DNA of 64,000 bases, from assembly GCA_030435675.1 (NCBI GenBank), contig CM059622.1, positions 15,438,001-15,502,000 on the forward strand, read 5' to 3'. Under the pieces are notes generated by a model. That model was not told the origin of the DNA and did no database searches. It saw nothing but the letters and a program-made list of their open reading frames with translations. The position numbers were made by a program, and so were the translations under genes. Each line of letters opens with the position of its first letter. Positions within the stretch are counted from its first letter, which is position 1. Positions 31,525 to 43,803 of the stretch are shown in pieces. This DNA comes from Steinernema hermaphroditum (taxonomy: Eukaryota; Nematoda; Chromadorea; Rhabditida; Steinernematidae).

Positions 31525-34089
31525 ACGTTTAGTTTCGTTCAGATGTATGCGTGTATGTAAAATAAATGGACTTGAAAATGACGGATTCATCAACATCATC
31601 ATTCGCAAGCAGTCCTATTGGCTTACCTAGTCAAACAAATCGGCTGTGTGCGATGAACGTTTTCATCAATTAAATCCAACGACTATGTTGACGATCGCAG
31701 CAACTGTTTCTTAATGCAGATGGCAGGGTAGATAACGGGTGAAATGTCACTGATTACGTATCTAAATAGCTACACATACTAGGTAAGTATCCATATGAGG
31801 TTACGTATGATTTATAGTGTGTCTAATTATACTGTGCTCAAAATTCTCAGACCGCTAAGTATGTCGAAACAGTGACACATCTTGGAAATCGGATTCCAAT
31901 TGAACTTTTACCGTTAACGTCGCCTATATCCATACAAGCTATGACCTATGACCTATCAGCCTTATTCTGCAAATGATTCAAATCTAAGGGTCAGATCTCG
32001 GGATTGCAAAGTATAGCTGATGGTTTAATAGAGCCTCACGATTACTAAGGCCGATTAGGTTTGAACTATGAGAAGTCGTAAAGAGACGGTGATGCTGATG
32101 ATGTTACATCATACACGTGACCTCATATACCAGCTTTGGACATGGTATAAATCTGCAGGCCTTAAGAAATCTTAAAAAATCGGTATGAATTCTACATGTC
32201 CTGTGCGCCTTAAGACGGATATTACTGACAGTACTGTCTTCCATTGTTCCAAAAGTCTTTAATGTGCGTCGGTAGCAATCGGTCGGGTCGTCCGCTCGCC
32301 GAATGAGTTGGGTGAGCGGTCGTTCTTGGCCATCGTTGTGGACGCAATGATCGTTGTTGGTCGATCGTCCCGGATCTCAGAAGGCGTTAAACACCAGGGA
32401 ATCGTAGGTCCAACGTCTAGGTCTCACAACAAGCGGTCGTTCCCTATTGTTCCCCGACTAGGCATTTTCCATACAGCAATCTCTAAATCAAATCGCGAGT
32501 TCCCACCTGCGCCGGTCACTCACTCCCCCGCTTATTATACCTAACCGCGCGATGCATTTTTTCGCCCTGAGAACTTGAATGAAGCCGGCCTTGGGGAAAC
32601 GGAAAAAATTGACCGCATGAGGGTGGAGGTGACCGCTGCTGTTGCCCTTCTGCGCGGAAATCGCTTTGCATCAAGGCCAAGATGATGCAAAGTCATCAAG
32701 TGGGGCACGCATAAGTGTGTGTGAAACGAGTTTTTGTTTGTCGAAAAAGGTTCAAGAGGAAAAAAGGAAAGTGATTGGCGAAAAAAAGATGGAATGACAT
32801 AGCAGAGCACAGGAAATCACAGTCATATTCACGCCCATATCCATGTTCTATATCAAGACAGCACTCATTTCATGGCAGATGTGCAAACACCTCCATTTCT
32901 TATAAAATTCGACCATGTTATAGTAGCACAAAGAAAATAACGGCATGGGGTTGTCAAATCACATTCGATAGCTATCTTTTCTATCGTCCCATTTATTGTT
33001 CATGCAGTCTGTTGCATAAATATGGACCACCTTATTCGATAATAGATGGAATGAGCGATGACGAAACTGGAGATTTCATCGAGCGATCGAGCACCTCCAG
33101 ATCTGCATATCTGTTTGTCATGATGCTCTGGAATGGTAGCCAGTTACCGGAAGCGTTGATTACTGGGTACTACTGAAATTTTGATGGAATACATAACGAC
33201 ATGCAGTCATCAAACCACCATAGAAGCCATTGCCAGGATAGTTCATTTGTGGGTCCCCTTCCTCCAAGGAGTGGATCCTTCAGGAACGTCTAAAACAGGA
33301 TTGCGCGCAATTCCGATCCTGGCGACACATAAATCAAAGCACTCAATCACTGGCATAAGCCTAGCACAGCTACTTCTGCCGATGAAATATTCTAGAGGAT
33401 ATTTTAACAGCACAACATGAAGCATCGCAGTGTCGGTGCGGGTGGTCGGGCGGCGGTAAAAAGCTTCTTGGTCATGTGGATTGAACAATGGCAGCCCACA
33501 GTAAACAGATTCGCGGGTAGATCAGTCATTTTAGGTGGGAACTGCTAGAGACTCAAGTGAGCTGAATCCGAAACTTAAGCCCCTTGTTTGTACTACGGTC
33601 AGTTATTCTGGAAAATGCGAGTGCGTGTGAAATCAATCTAAAGGCTTATGTTTTGGAAGCAGTTTTCAGGATCCATACAATGGATTCCTCCTTATCTGTC
33701 ATTTTGACTCTGATACTTAGCATTTCAAAAACGAAGCTCAGTGGCTCCACGATAAGAATGCTCGCAAACGAGGTGCGTCTTCGGAGTGGCATGAGGCGCG
33801 AACTTTGGAGTTACAGCGAGCTTCGGCTTGAGTGTGCTACTCTCATCATCAATTTTACGATTGAACGGATTCAATGCGCCAAATAGGTGGGGTTCGATCT
33901 CCGATCTATCGACCACTGTCAGCATCCGTCGCCAAAGGTAACCATAACCATAGGCGACATGCTTTTTTTTCAGGAGAGGCTCCAGTTTATGCTCATCGTT
34001 TATCGCAAAAGTCAACAAAAAGGCAGAGGATCACAACAGAAAGATCATCGATGGAGGAAAGAAAAGGGAATGTACATACACCACGCCGC
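31525..34089. other. Intergenic region with one interspersed repeat
   Basis: No supported gene in 2.5 kb. A copy of interspersed repeat R lies at 32280-32445. Other open frames (for example 33584-33886) look random. Confidence 0.4.
32280..32445 (+). repeat. Interspersed repeat R, copy
   Basis: Contains GAATGAGTTGGGTGAGCGG, GCAATGATCGTTGTTGG, CAGAAGGCGTTAAACACCAG and GAATCGTAGGTCCAACGTCT, all aligning to the reverse complement of 28195-28350. Confidence 0.7.
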
Positions 34090-37000
34090 TCACACCGTCT
34101 TCGGCGTCCATCCGCCCCTTCGCCACCAGAGTCCCAGCGCCGCGGCACCCACCACCACCGACGAGAAGGCCATGAGTACGGTAAGCAGCGAGACGGTCTG
34201 CTGGCTGAAGCAGACCTTCTGCGGCGCTCTGAGCAGGACGGCCTCGAGCTGTGCAGCCTCGCGCGTCTTCTGCACGCCTCCCTCGGTGGCGTCGTCCAGG
34301 TCCAGCACGAAGATCTTGTCGGCGGAGATGTCCATAGTGAAAGGGTCGTCTTTCCGTGTGCCGTTCTTCTCCTTAGGCAGCATGTGGCGCTTGAGACGGA
34401 CGTCACGGCTGACTCCACAACGCGGCGGTGTCTTGCCGGCGCACATGCCTTCGGAGAGCATGCAGGTGGAGATGGCGCATTGGAAGTAGGTGGTCACTTT
34501 GTCGGCGAACTTGAACACGTTCACTTCGGAGTAGGCGACGTTCGTCTCGTGGTTGTAGGTGAGGTCGGGAACGATGATGTCGTCGATGGAGCAGCTGGAA
34601 AAGGAGGAGGATAGGAAGGCCTCTAAGAGGGTCACAGAGAATGCTATACTCTTTAGAGCGGGTTCAGTAAGCTTTTTGGAGCCTTAGAGCTTCGTAAAGA
34701 TGCCGATTTTGGAGCCAATTTTCGGCTGTTTTAGTATCGAATATTCCAATTTTCTGAACTATTCTTTAACCATTATATTGGCTCAATCTTCAGAATCAAA
34801 CCTATGCTAAGGAAGGGTATAACCGAGAGCAGGATCTAACCAAACAAGAAAAGCTGTGTGAAAGGAGGCGCGGCTTCAGTGAGATGCCGATTTTGGAGCC
34901 TTGGTTCTTAATTTTCGGCTGTTTTAGTATCGAATATTCCAATTTTCTGAACTATTTTTGAGCCTCTATATCCGCTAGATTTTTAGAATCGATCCACAGT
35001 GGAAAATCGGGGTCTAAAGTTGATCTCATCATCATTTTTTGTGCCCCTTCTTATAATTTCGACTGTGATCCTTCCAACTCACCCATTTTCATCGATAATC
35101 GACTTGCGGTCCTCTCCATTTCCGTCGTCGACGAAGCAGCTGTGCACGAGCATGCCGAACATGTCTAAACAGACCAATTATCCCATTCATCACCTTCCTC
35201 CCTCCGCGCTCACCACTGTCGCACTTCCACACGTGGAAAACGGGTTCTCCGATTCTCGCATACTTAACCACCGCTCCGTCGATCGAGTCCTTGCGTACCG
35301 TATACGTGCACGTCGGCATGCGAGCGGTATCGATCAGATCAGTGGTTGGGAGCATACTGTAATGCCACTTTGTAAGTACAGGATACGGTAAGTGTGAAGC
35401 GTACCTAACATCGAAGCGGTTGGTGACGACGCGGTCGGCCTCCATGTAGAAGCAAGTGGTACGGTAGGCGCGGTCCACCTTCGTGATGAAGACGTCGTGG
35501 AAGGAGACGATTACGGTAATGGACTGTTCGACGCCGCGTTGTTCGGGGCCCACCTGAACGAAAAAGAGTCAAAATGGATGCGTTTTTGAACTTCTCAAGA
35601 AGCGGTGACCTTCATTGGGGGCAATTATGCGTGTGCCCTCGGACGACATTCTCTCACATAGTTAATCAAGGTGAGAGACGTTCGTCGCTTTCGCGCACTT
35701 CCGGTGGCGATCGGGGATGAGGTCAGCGAGGGAGTGGAGAAAGTAGGAGGGGGGGGGAAGATGATGAAAGTTCGTTGATCTTAGGGAAGAGGACCAAGCG
35801 GGCCAAGGCACTTGTGATTTGTCCTAAGTGGGATCGAGCTTGGACTTATAAAGGGTTGTGAATTGGGCTCCCTATACTTTTAGACGTGAAGTATGTTGAA
35901 GAAGGATGTGAAAGAAGGACATATCCAAGACATCAATCCTCGCTAAGCAGTGAATCTTCTCATTCAAATTCATCGATTTTTGAATATACGTGCCTTGGAT
36001 TGAGACCTTAACACCTCGCCGTCCTTGAGTACGGTAGTTTTTTTCTGCGTTCTCGCTCAGGTTTCCCATTTCAGAATTGATTTCCGCCTATTACATGCAC
36101 CTATTACAGATTTCACCCCGTCCAAGTTGGAAAAAGCGTGCCAGCGAGTTACTTGCGAATACGATGACTGACTACTGTTTTGGAGATCTTATAGATGTGT
36201 AAAAGTGCAATGTTTCACCACCGAGACACCATGTTTTACGAGACCTTCTGGAATAAGTCCCATCAAGTTAACAGGATTCAAACTTGGGGACGCTAGACGT
36301 TGGGCATGTAGGAGAGCATGACCACAGGTCTGTATGTGAGTCTACCTACGGAATATGGACAGCTTATAGTTTGGAAGGGTACAAAAGAGAGCAAAATGTC
36401 TACTGGCGACAGATGGTCAAGGTCTACTGGCCACGAAATCAAAGCCAAAGTCAAACGACAGACATAGAACCATGGTTTGATCTATTAATGACCATTTTCT
36501 CAATTCTACACTAGTCGTGTTGCCATTATTATATTGTAAGGAGCTTGAGGACAGTACAGCTAAGGGACTAGCGCTATTCGATTCGCACATTTCAGGATAT
36601 CGGCGAATCGAAAGACTATTAGACTATAATTTCCGACGTCCTTGCTCCTTTCGCTCACACCCAAGTCGAAATTGCAGCCTTTATGGAATCGGGAAAAAAC
36701 AGGAACAGGCGCCGACTCAATCAAAAGGAACTCCTTTTGTGTTTTGCAAAAAAGGGAAAGTTCGTCTTACCGGTCAAGAAGAATCTGCATTCCCTAGCGG
36801 TTAAATGAGACGGATATATTTGATTATCCTACTCAGTTATCCGTCTTTTCAAGTACCTCATAATAGCTCTGATTCTCGCTTGATCAAAACATGTTATTCC
36901 CAAATCTTGATGGAACATCTTATGGTTGAACGATCTAGGCCTTGAATCTTTAGCCCTTGATCATGGCCTCAAGACTAATTGAACTCAAATCATTTGAACT

Positions 37001-38144
37001 ATACAGAAGATATGTTATATCCTTGGGTCACCTTCTTGTCTTGGCGTTTCCCCTCCCTATTGTTCGGTGTAGACAACGAAAATACGTCTAATTACCCGCA
37101 TCGTCCACATGTTTTCGAGGCGCGCGCCCCTGCCAGCGCCAGTTGACCTTCGAGGCATGATCTCTCCCCATTATTGGCGCATCCCTCAAGAGGGCACCGC
37201 AAACATTGGCGCTCTCCTCTTCATCGCGCGTTCCCACGGGCGACCCTCATCGTCATCGAGGCTTACCTTTCTCGAGCGGCGCATGTTGCACTGGCCGTTG
37301 ACCATCTCGAACTGCATGCTCGTTTTTGAGTTCACCGAGAACGATTCCACGCACTGCGGCTTGTCCGCCATGCCCTTGACGAAGATGCGGCCCGTGAAGG
37401 GACGTTCCGTTTTGAAGTTGATCTTCACACGGTCCATCATACAGTCCACGACTGGCTCGCCTAAATGATGTTTATTTAGTTAAGTCATAAGCTGAGACTA
37501 CCAACATCTCACTAATGACCTCATAATCACCCTAAAAAGTTCAAGTAGATGTGCTGTCAACATCAGGATCTGACCAGTGGAAAGACCTCAAAATCATCCT
37601 TTGGCATCCTCAAAAAGTTTTCTTCTATGAGAAGTTCCTTAAGGATAGAAAGCTGAACCAGAAAGCTGTTTCTTGAGCTAAGCCACAATCCCTGGCCATT
37701 TATGGGGCAGAACTAGGGGTGCCAGCCTATGGGTATCTGTATACAGGCCACTTCAAAAAAGACTGATTCAGTTGGCCACCATGAACAAGAAGGATTCCTT
37801 GACTAGAGTACTCTTAGGCTGTCACGAAGATCGATGCCAATTTTGAGGATTATGGTAGTACCTTTAGCCTTAGTCTCAAGTCGTTAACTCATACAATTCC
37901 TTGAAGTGCAATGGGAGCCCTCAACTCAAACTTGAACTAGTTGAAGAGTCCACATAGGATTCTACACCACACAAGACTTAAAATCGAGGTGAATACTGTA
38001 CTTCTAGAACCTCTCAAAGGCACCTCAGAGATAAAATCTTATAAACCACTTACCTATGATTCCATTGTCCAGGAAAGCCGCCTGGACGCAACCTATCAAC
38101 GCTAAGAAAGCCAGGACAGCCGGCGACATCATAGAAGAAGACAT
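34090..38144 (-). CDS. Cuticlin-like ZP-domain membrane protein (CUTL family)
   Basis: Predicted apical extracellular-matrix protein that polymerises through its ZP module. Exons 38144-38054, 37460-37267, 35553-35405, 35356-35214, 35164-35083 and 34594-34090 give 387 aa. Signal peptide MSSSMMSPAVLAFLALIGCVQA; ZP-N begins EPVVDCMMDRVKINFKTERP with GRIFVKGMADKPQC; linker MPTCTYTVRKDS; ZP-C has GEPVFHVWKCDSD, MFGMLVHSCFVDDGNGE, IIDENGCSIDD, YFQCAISTC and CAGKTPPRCG. VRLKR is a good furin-type consensus cleavage site, followed by a spacer, one membrane span (LLTVLMAFSSVVVGAAALG) and a short basic tail. Two introns are long (1713 and 593 bp), the others 48-488. Which cutl gene is not resolved. Confidence 0.88.
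34698..34964. repeat. Imperfect direct repeat in cutl intron
   Basis: GATGCCGATTTTGGAGCC ... TTTTCGGCTGTTTTAGTATC ... CCAATTTTCTGAACTATT occurs twice, at 34698-34773 and 34883-34964, inside the last intron of the cuticlin-like gene. Confidence 0.75.
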
Positions 38145-40009
38145 GATGATGTGCTGCTCACACAAACCAGTGCGCAAACTGAAGATGGCGACGTTCGGCG
38201 CCGTCCTCAAGTATCCGCCAGGAGGGGCGGCGTCGCCGACTAGGCCGAGGTCGCGCGCGCCCTCAACTGATGAGGTAATCGCCGGGTGCTCAGCCGTTTG
38301 TCGCAGAAGAACCGAAGGCGCCCACGGCAAAAAGGCCCATTTCATTTACCTTGAGGCGCCAACTCTGGTTTACTCAAGGGAAGGTCGCCACCGCGCTGGA
38401 GAAGCTGCCGAAAGTAATTGCCGTCCGGTGGCGTCACAATGTCCACGGCAATATCGTAAAGACGTTTTTGTCGGCGCACTTTTTGAGATGATGATGCCTT
38501 AGCCGGAGAACTTTCGATCATCGCCAGGAATGGGCTCGTGATTGCGGAGAAAGGAGCAATGTCACATGGTTTTTTATGGAAAGCGAAAACGGTGGGTGCC
38601 GTTTTCGGCCATTCCTTAAGTACAGCTTTCAAATGTGCTGTCTTGGATCTATGACGATATGGGATCTGTTCAAGATGGCAATGGAAATAGACGTATTATC
38701 TAACCAAATAATACAACGTAGAACCTTCGAACCTTAAACTCAAAGCGGAATTCTGAACCGCTACCACAGGGTCAAAGACTTCAATTTGAAGACCGAAGGC
38801 CGTGGTTCTAAGTGTCCATTCTTAGAACACGCTTTAGTTGTTGGACTGGTACGTGATGCACTTTAACGATACCAGCTTCATTGAAATCCGCATGGACCCT
38901 TCCTTTCCTATAAAGTCCGCTACTATTCGATTAAAGATACACCAAACCATACGAGATTTACATCGGGCTGAGGAGTTAAACATGTCCGTTTCTTGAAGAT
39001 GATAAAATTCTTTACTACTAAACAGGATACATACTTCAATAAAGGTTCTCATCGTTCGTATCAGCAGCCCGAGCTCGCCTAGCGTGTTGGATAAGGATCG
39101 AACGTTCATATTCAGACGTCAGCCAGATAATAAACACCTAAAATAGACCTTGGAAAGAGCCAGGTTATCCTGGCCTAAAAGTGAAAATTGGCTAGGACAG
39201 GCTGGTAAGTGCTGTAAATAATAAATGGGAAGATTGTGGCAAGAAATTTACGCACTTTCTTTTCACATCAACTGTGTCGGATCCGGCCAATATCGAATGT
39301 GCAAATCATATGTTGCTTTGATTTTGCTCGTACTTCAAAGGACATATCAGATGATATCCGAAATTGATCCTTGTGTCATTTAAACTACCCAGTAACCTTC
39401 GAAAAATGCGTGAAATGCTTTCTGGGGTAAACACCGCATTGGTATGTAAATTAGCCCAGTGTAGAGCTGCTGAAGGTCACTTCCTCTTTTGGACCGTAGA
39501 CCTCCAAGTGACTCTGCAACGATGGTTCTATAGTGACCATCTTCTACAAACTGCACAGTGGACATTCAGCCACCAGATGTCATCTATCCATTTCCAGTCT
39601 TATGGTATCCTTGGCATCTTAAATGAATATAGAAAAGGTCCTGTTATCCTTTGAAAATATCATGCTCTAAAGTGTTTAAACTGCTCTTTAATGTACCCAG
39701 TCTTTAATGTCTTTGATGCATGCCTATAAAACAGGAAGATTGGACATCAAATTACTTTCACTTCCTCTGTTGTTCAGAACGCTCTCCTCATTCTCCTCGT
39801 CAACCTTTTTACATGGTCGTCTAATCAATCTCCCCGCGTATGACATCTCAATATCGTTAACGTTTTTATGGCCGGCAGCTTTTGCAGAACTTTCGATGAC
39901 CGCCACAATGCACACTTCTGCAGCGGAAAGATCAATGTCGAATGTTCGTTTGCGGAACCGGTCGTGATACGGTATACGGTAGAACTAACTTTATTGTAAG
40001 CATCGATGT
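38145..40009. other. Intergenic, no supported gene
   Basis: Upstream region of the cuticlin gene and downstream of seld-1. The frame 38632-38342 (minus, 96 codons) is open but unrecognised; others look random. Confidence 0.4.
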
Positions 40010-41846
40010 TTAGTGTATAGGCGACGGCACCGAAACAACTTTGTATCCTTCGGAAATCACGGCCCCGTTGTCCGCCCCATCGGCGGCTCTCTCGACACGT
40101 CCGATGATCCAGGCCGGGCGCCCGTCGATCTCCTCCATGTCCTTGACGAACTGCTGAGCTTTGTCTTCGGACAGGGCGACAAGAAGACCGCCAGACGTCT
40201 CGGCGGAAGTGCCTCCGAAGAGGTTGAAGCCGTTGCCGTTGAGCATTCGCTTCGAGATCTCGTCCATGTACTCGATTATGGGCAGAGTGTCGATGACGAA
40301 CTGCACTTTGGCCTTCTGGGCCTTGGCCAGGTTATCGGCGTGGCCTAAAAGGGCAATTCAACTTACACCTACCGTAACCCGATCCTCAAACTTACCCAAA
40401 ATGCCAAATCCGGTGACATCGGTGGAAGCGTGCGCGCCATGCTTAAGAAGCATCCTGGCGGCGTTGATGTTCAGTCGGGTCATCTGTTCACAGACCTGCT
40501 GGAACGCCTTGCGTACCTTCTTCTCGTCCAGTTCCAGCTGCGTGAAGCGCTCGGAGCCGTTCTTCAGCCATTCGTATGAGTTCACGGCCACCTGGCCACC
40601 GATGGGCTTTGTCAAGACGAGAACGTCGCCTGGTTGGGCGGCATCTACCAGTGACATCTCCGACTGGGTGACCACTGAAGTGCCGACGCCGCCGAGAAGA
40701 AGCCACGGACAGCGAACCGTTTGACCCCCGCGGATTTTGGTGCCGGCGAACGTCGCTGCGTCCTAAACGTTCATTATAACTTTGGTAGTAATAGCCTCTT
40801 AGGAAACTATCTAAATGACATGCAGGTGGACTGGATGGGTCTTTGTGGTCTTCTGGTACTAGCCCGGTACTAGCTCGGTTTATATGTGTCGTACACCCCT
40901 ATCAAATGGGGAGATCACTCGGCATCGAGCGAATACAACGGAACGGCTACTGATTACTGGTTTGGTGTGGACGATACACATTAGCTGAACTCGAACCGCA
41001 GGCCCTTTAGGTCTGGACAGTTTCAAGGGGGGCCTTTATGATTTCATCAAACTGACTCAGATAATGGCCGATAAAGGATAAAGGATATACGATAAAGGCT
41101 AGGAAGTTTACCAACGTGGATAAGGTTCGAAGCTTTTTTGAATGGGGATTTGGGCCAATCCATAAACGGAGGCCAAAATATAATAGTCAATTTACATGGG
41201 TTATAAGATCTACGTTGTCTCTCCAAGTAGCTCACCTTGAAACCTTGCATGAACTGTCCAACAATCACGTCTCTCTCCTTGTCGTTCAGGTCCTTGGCGA
41301 CTCCAAGAAGCATCAACATGTTGTCGCAGGATACAACTCCCATGGCATAGAGGTCACTCAGTACGTTTGCACAAGTGACACGACCCTGAAAGCGGTTCAT
41401 TGTGTTCATTATTGGCGAAGTTAAAATCAAGCTGATTTCGAGGAATCCTTCCCCGAGGCTGTACTGCATCACAGCATCTACAGTAGAGCCCCTAGTGGCA
41501 AGAGCTTTCCAAAAGGCACCTTTTTCGGACTACATACACTTACCATCAAGTAGGGATCGTCGATGAGAGGATAAAAGAAGTCCGTCGTCTGCACAAGAAA
41601 CATTCCTTCGTGTCGAAGAGGGATCACACAGCTGTCTAGGCCAATCCCCACCTCGTCGTCCGTCTTCACACCATGGCCTTCGTCCAACCCCTCTAGAAGC
41701 TCCAGAAGCACAGCACGGGGCACCTTACAGCCACATCCCTTCATGGCGGTCAACTTCGTGAGCAGAAAGTCCTTAGAAAGACCATGTTTCACCGGGTCGA
41801 ATCCCTCCAAAATGCGCTTTACAACGGATGGATCGGAAGCGGACAT
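40010..41846 (-). CDS. seld-1: Selenophosphate synthetase (selenide, water dikinase), Cys form
   Basis: Makes selenophosphate from selenide and ATP for selenocysteine synthesis. Exons 41846-41544, 41385-41236, 40762-40396 and 40344-40010 give 384 aa, full family length. The N-terminal P-loop-like active site reads [15 protein letters not shown]: the position that is selenocysteine in some animals is encoded by TGT (Cys), followed by the catalytic Lys. Further motifs: [84 protein letters not shown] acceptor lies two bases before the ATG, 148 bases after the stop of the upstream WD40 gene, so it is probably the second gene of an operon. An ATG at 41873 exists but would precede the acceptor. Confidence 0.95.
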
Positions 41847-41992
41847 GCCTGAAGACTCGATGTTTAGGCGCAATGAACACGAGGTTAAATAGGCCAGCCG
41901 AGGATCGGGGTTAATGCTTCACACAACGCTCAGGCATCGCTGAAGTTTATTGGGACGAGAGATCAAAAAAGTCAACAAAGCAACGGATTTGG
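41847..41992 (-). promoter_or_regulatory. Operon-type intercistronic region
   Basis: Between the WD40 stop (41993) and the seld-1 ATG (41846): an AATAAA signal at 41951-41946 about 42 bases after the stop, then about 95 bases to a TCTTCAG acceptor at 41854-41849. This polyA-then-trans-splice spacing is what nematode operons show for SL2-type processing. Confidence 0.65.
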
Positions 41993-43268
41993 TCACTCGG
42001 CGGAGGCGTCCATGGACTCGTGCTCCGGGTAGTCGTCGATCTGCATCTCCTCATTGCCGACGGCGTTCTCTTCGGAGTTACCATCGGCGTCTCCGATCGA
42101 CGGGAGCTCGTTGGCGAAGAGGGCGCCTTCTTCGCTGCCGAAGGCGAGGTATTTGCCGTCGGCGGAGAAAGCCACACAATTGAGCTGAAATGAAGGGGCG
42201 TTAGCCGTAATCAGCTGCCAAGTAGACAGATCTTCGTCTCTTTTTCTATCCATGACTGGGTCCCTTTAATAAGACCTACCGAAGAGTCGTATGCCGCATC
42301 GAAGACATGCAGCTTCTCCCCACTCTCCACATCCCATAGAATACATCTCTTATCGTTTCCACAGCTGGCAAACCGCTTGTCGCCCGAACTCCGATCCACG
42401 GCCAGTCCCGTCACTAAGGCCGTGTGGCCACAGTAGGTCCGAATCGGCTTCTTCTGACCTTCCTCCGGAGGACCGGTGCTGTGAAGACGAACGGTTTTGT
42501 CGTCGCACGCCGTCAGCAGGCGTTCGTTGTTGGTCAAGAAGGCCATCGATCGGATTCGCTTCATGTGCGCCTCGAAAGTAGGACTGGATTTGAGGCTCTC
42601 GCCTTCGATCAAGCAGACGTGGCCTTCGTTCGAGGCCAAGGCGATTTGTTGACAGTCGGTGCTCTAAAGAAAGTCGCTGAGTGGGAAGATAGCGACCCAT
42701 AGGACATACGATGGCCACGGCGGTGACGTTACGAAGTTTGATGTGCCCGGTGTCGATGTCGGCCGATCGCTTGGTCACCCCATCGAAGCCGATGATCTTC
42801 AGGGCTCCTTTAAAGGACAACGTCAAATAGCCATCGCCGATCATCGCACAGTATCGCATGTTCATGTAGCCGTTGTTGAACTTCTGTGTGTTGGGCTCGA
42901 ACGCGTCTCCGACGAGGACGTTATGCTGTAGTGTTCCGTCGACACCCAGCGTCGCAGAAACTGAAAATTTGTTCGTTTTTTAGCATCACTCCAGATTCAT
43001 TACGTCTTCCAGTAGGCGAAACATCAAAATCCTGTACGGTACACCGTCCAACGCCTACTTGGCGCCGCAACTTCAGGCCGAAATGTTCCCGTCCGTAGCC
43101 TTCCAGCGCCCACACTTTCATGTTGTCATGGGCCACGGTCACAAAGTAGTTTTCCCGCGTATCGGGGTCTTTCACAAATCGAACGCCGATGAGCGGTTTT
43201 GAGTGCGCTTTCTGCTTTCTGACGACTTCGATGTAGGATGCGGAAGGGGCCGAAGTATCTACGTCCAT
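41993..43268 (-). CDS. WD40-repeat protein, SKI8/WDR61-like
   Basis: Exons 43268-43004, 42960-42710, 42663-42280 and 42184-41993 give 363 aa. The chain starts MDVDTSAPSASYIEVVRKQKA and contains WD-type blades: VRFVKD..ENYFVTVAHDNMKVW, SMAFLTNNERLLTACDDKTVRL, GHTALVTGLAV..RFASCGNDKRCILWDVESGEKLHVF, and LNCVAFSADGKYLAFGSEEG. The H..RIRSMAF...GH...WDV...F layout best recalls WDR61/SKI8 (Ski and PAF1 complex subunit), but the acidic C-terminal tail (NEEMQIDDYPEHESMDASAE) is unusual for it and other small WD40 proteins are possible. It is probably the first cistron of an operon with seld-1. Confidence 0.7.
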
Positions 43269-43803
43269 GGTGGTCTGTCTCTTGAAAGCGCAATTATTGG
43301 GAGTGGAGGAAAGAGAAACGAATAAAAGGACATCGTTGCTCGCGAAGCGATGCCAACGCAATACGACAAAGTGAAGGAGGACGTCTGTCGAGCTATGTTT
43401 TGACTATCGCAATCAGCGATTTTTACGCGTTTTTTACGTCATGACAGGCGAGAAATCAGCTCTCTAGACATATAAGAATATCCTTTTAGACATAAAAAGA
43501 CAAGCCACGGACAAAAGACACAACTCAAGTCTGGACTCTGCCAACGAAATCGACCGACTCGAGGCAACGACAGTCAAAATCAGCCACCGGTCACAGACTA
43601 GACACAAGAAGTCGAGACAGCGAGTTACCGTATGTACAAACAGTGGGGAATAAACATTTATCAGTCTTAACGATCACAGTGCTCTCGGTATTACGGTTAT
43701 GAACTTACAATAACAACTCACCACGCCCGCAAAAACGGAAAATAATAATTATGGTCACAATAATTAAATCGAATAAAATTACATCACTAGGAAACGATTT
43801 CGT
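43269..43803. other. Intergenic, no supported gene
   Basis: Lies between the GRASP stop and the WD40 start, both on the minus strand. An AATAAA on the minus strand (complement of TTTATT near 43656) and AT-rich 43730-43790 would suit GRASP 3' processing. No ORF supported. Confidence 0.4.
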
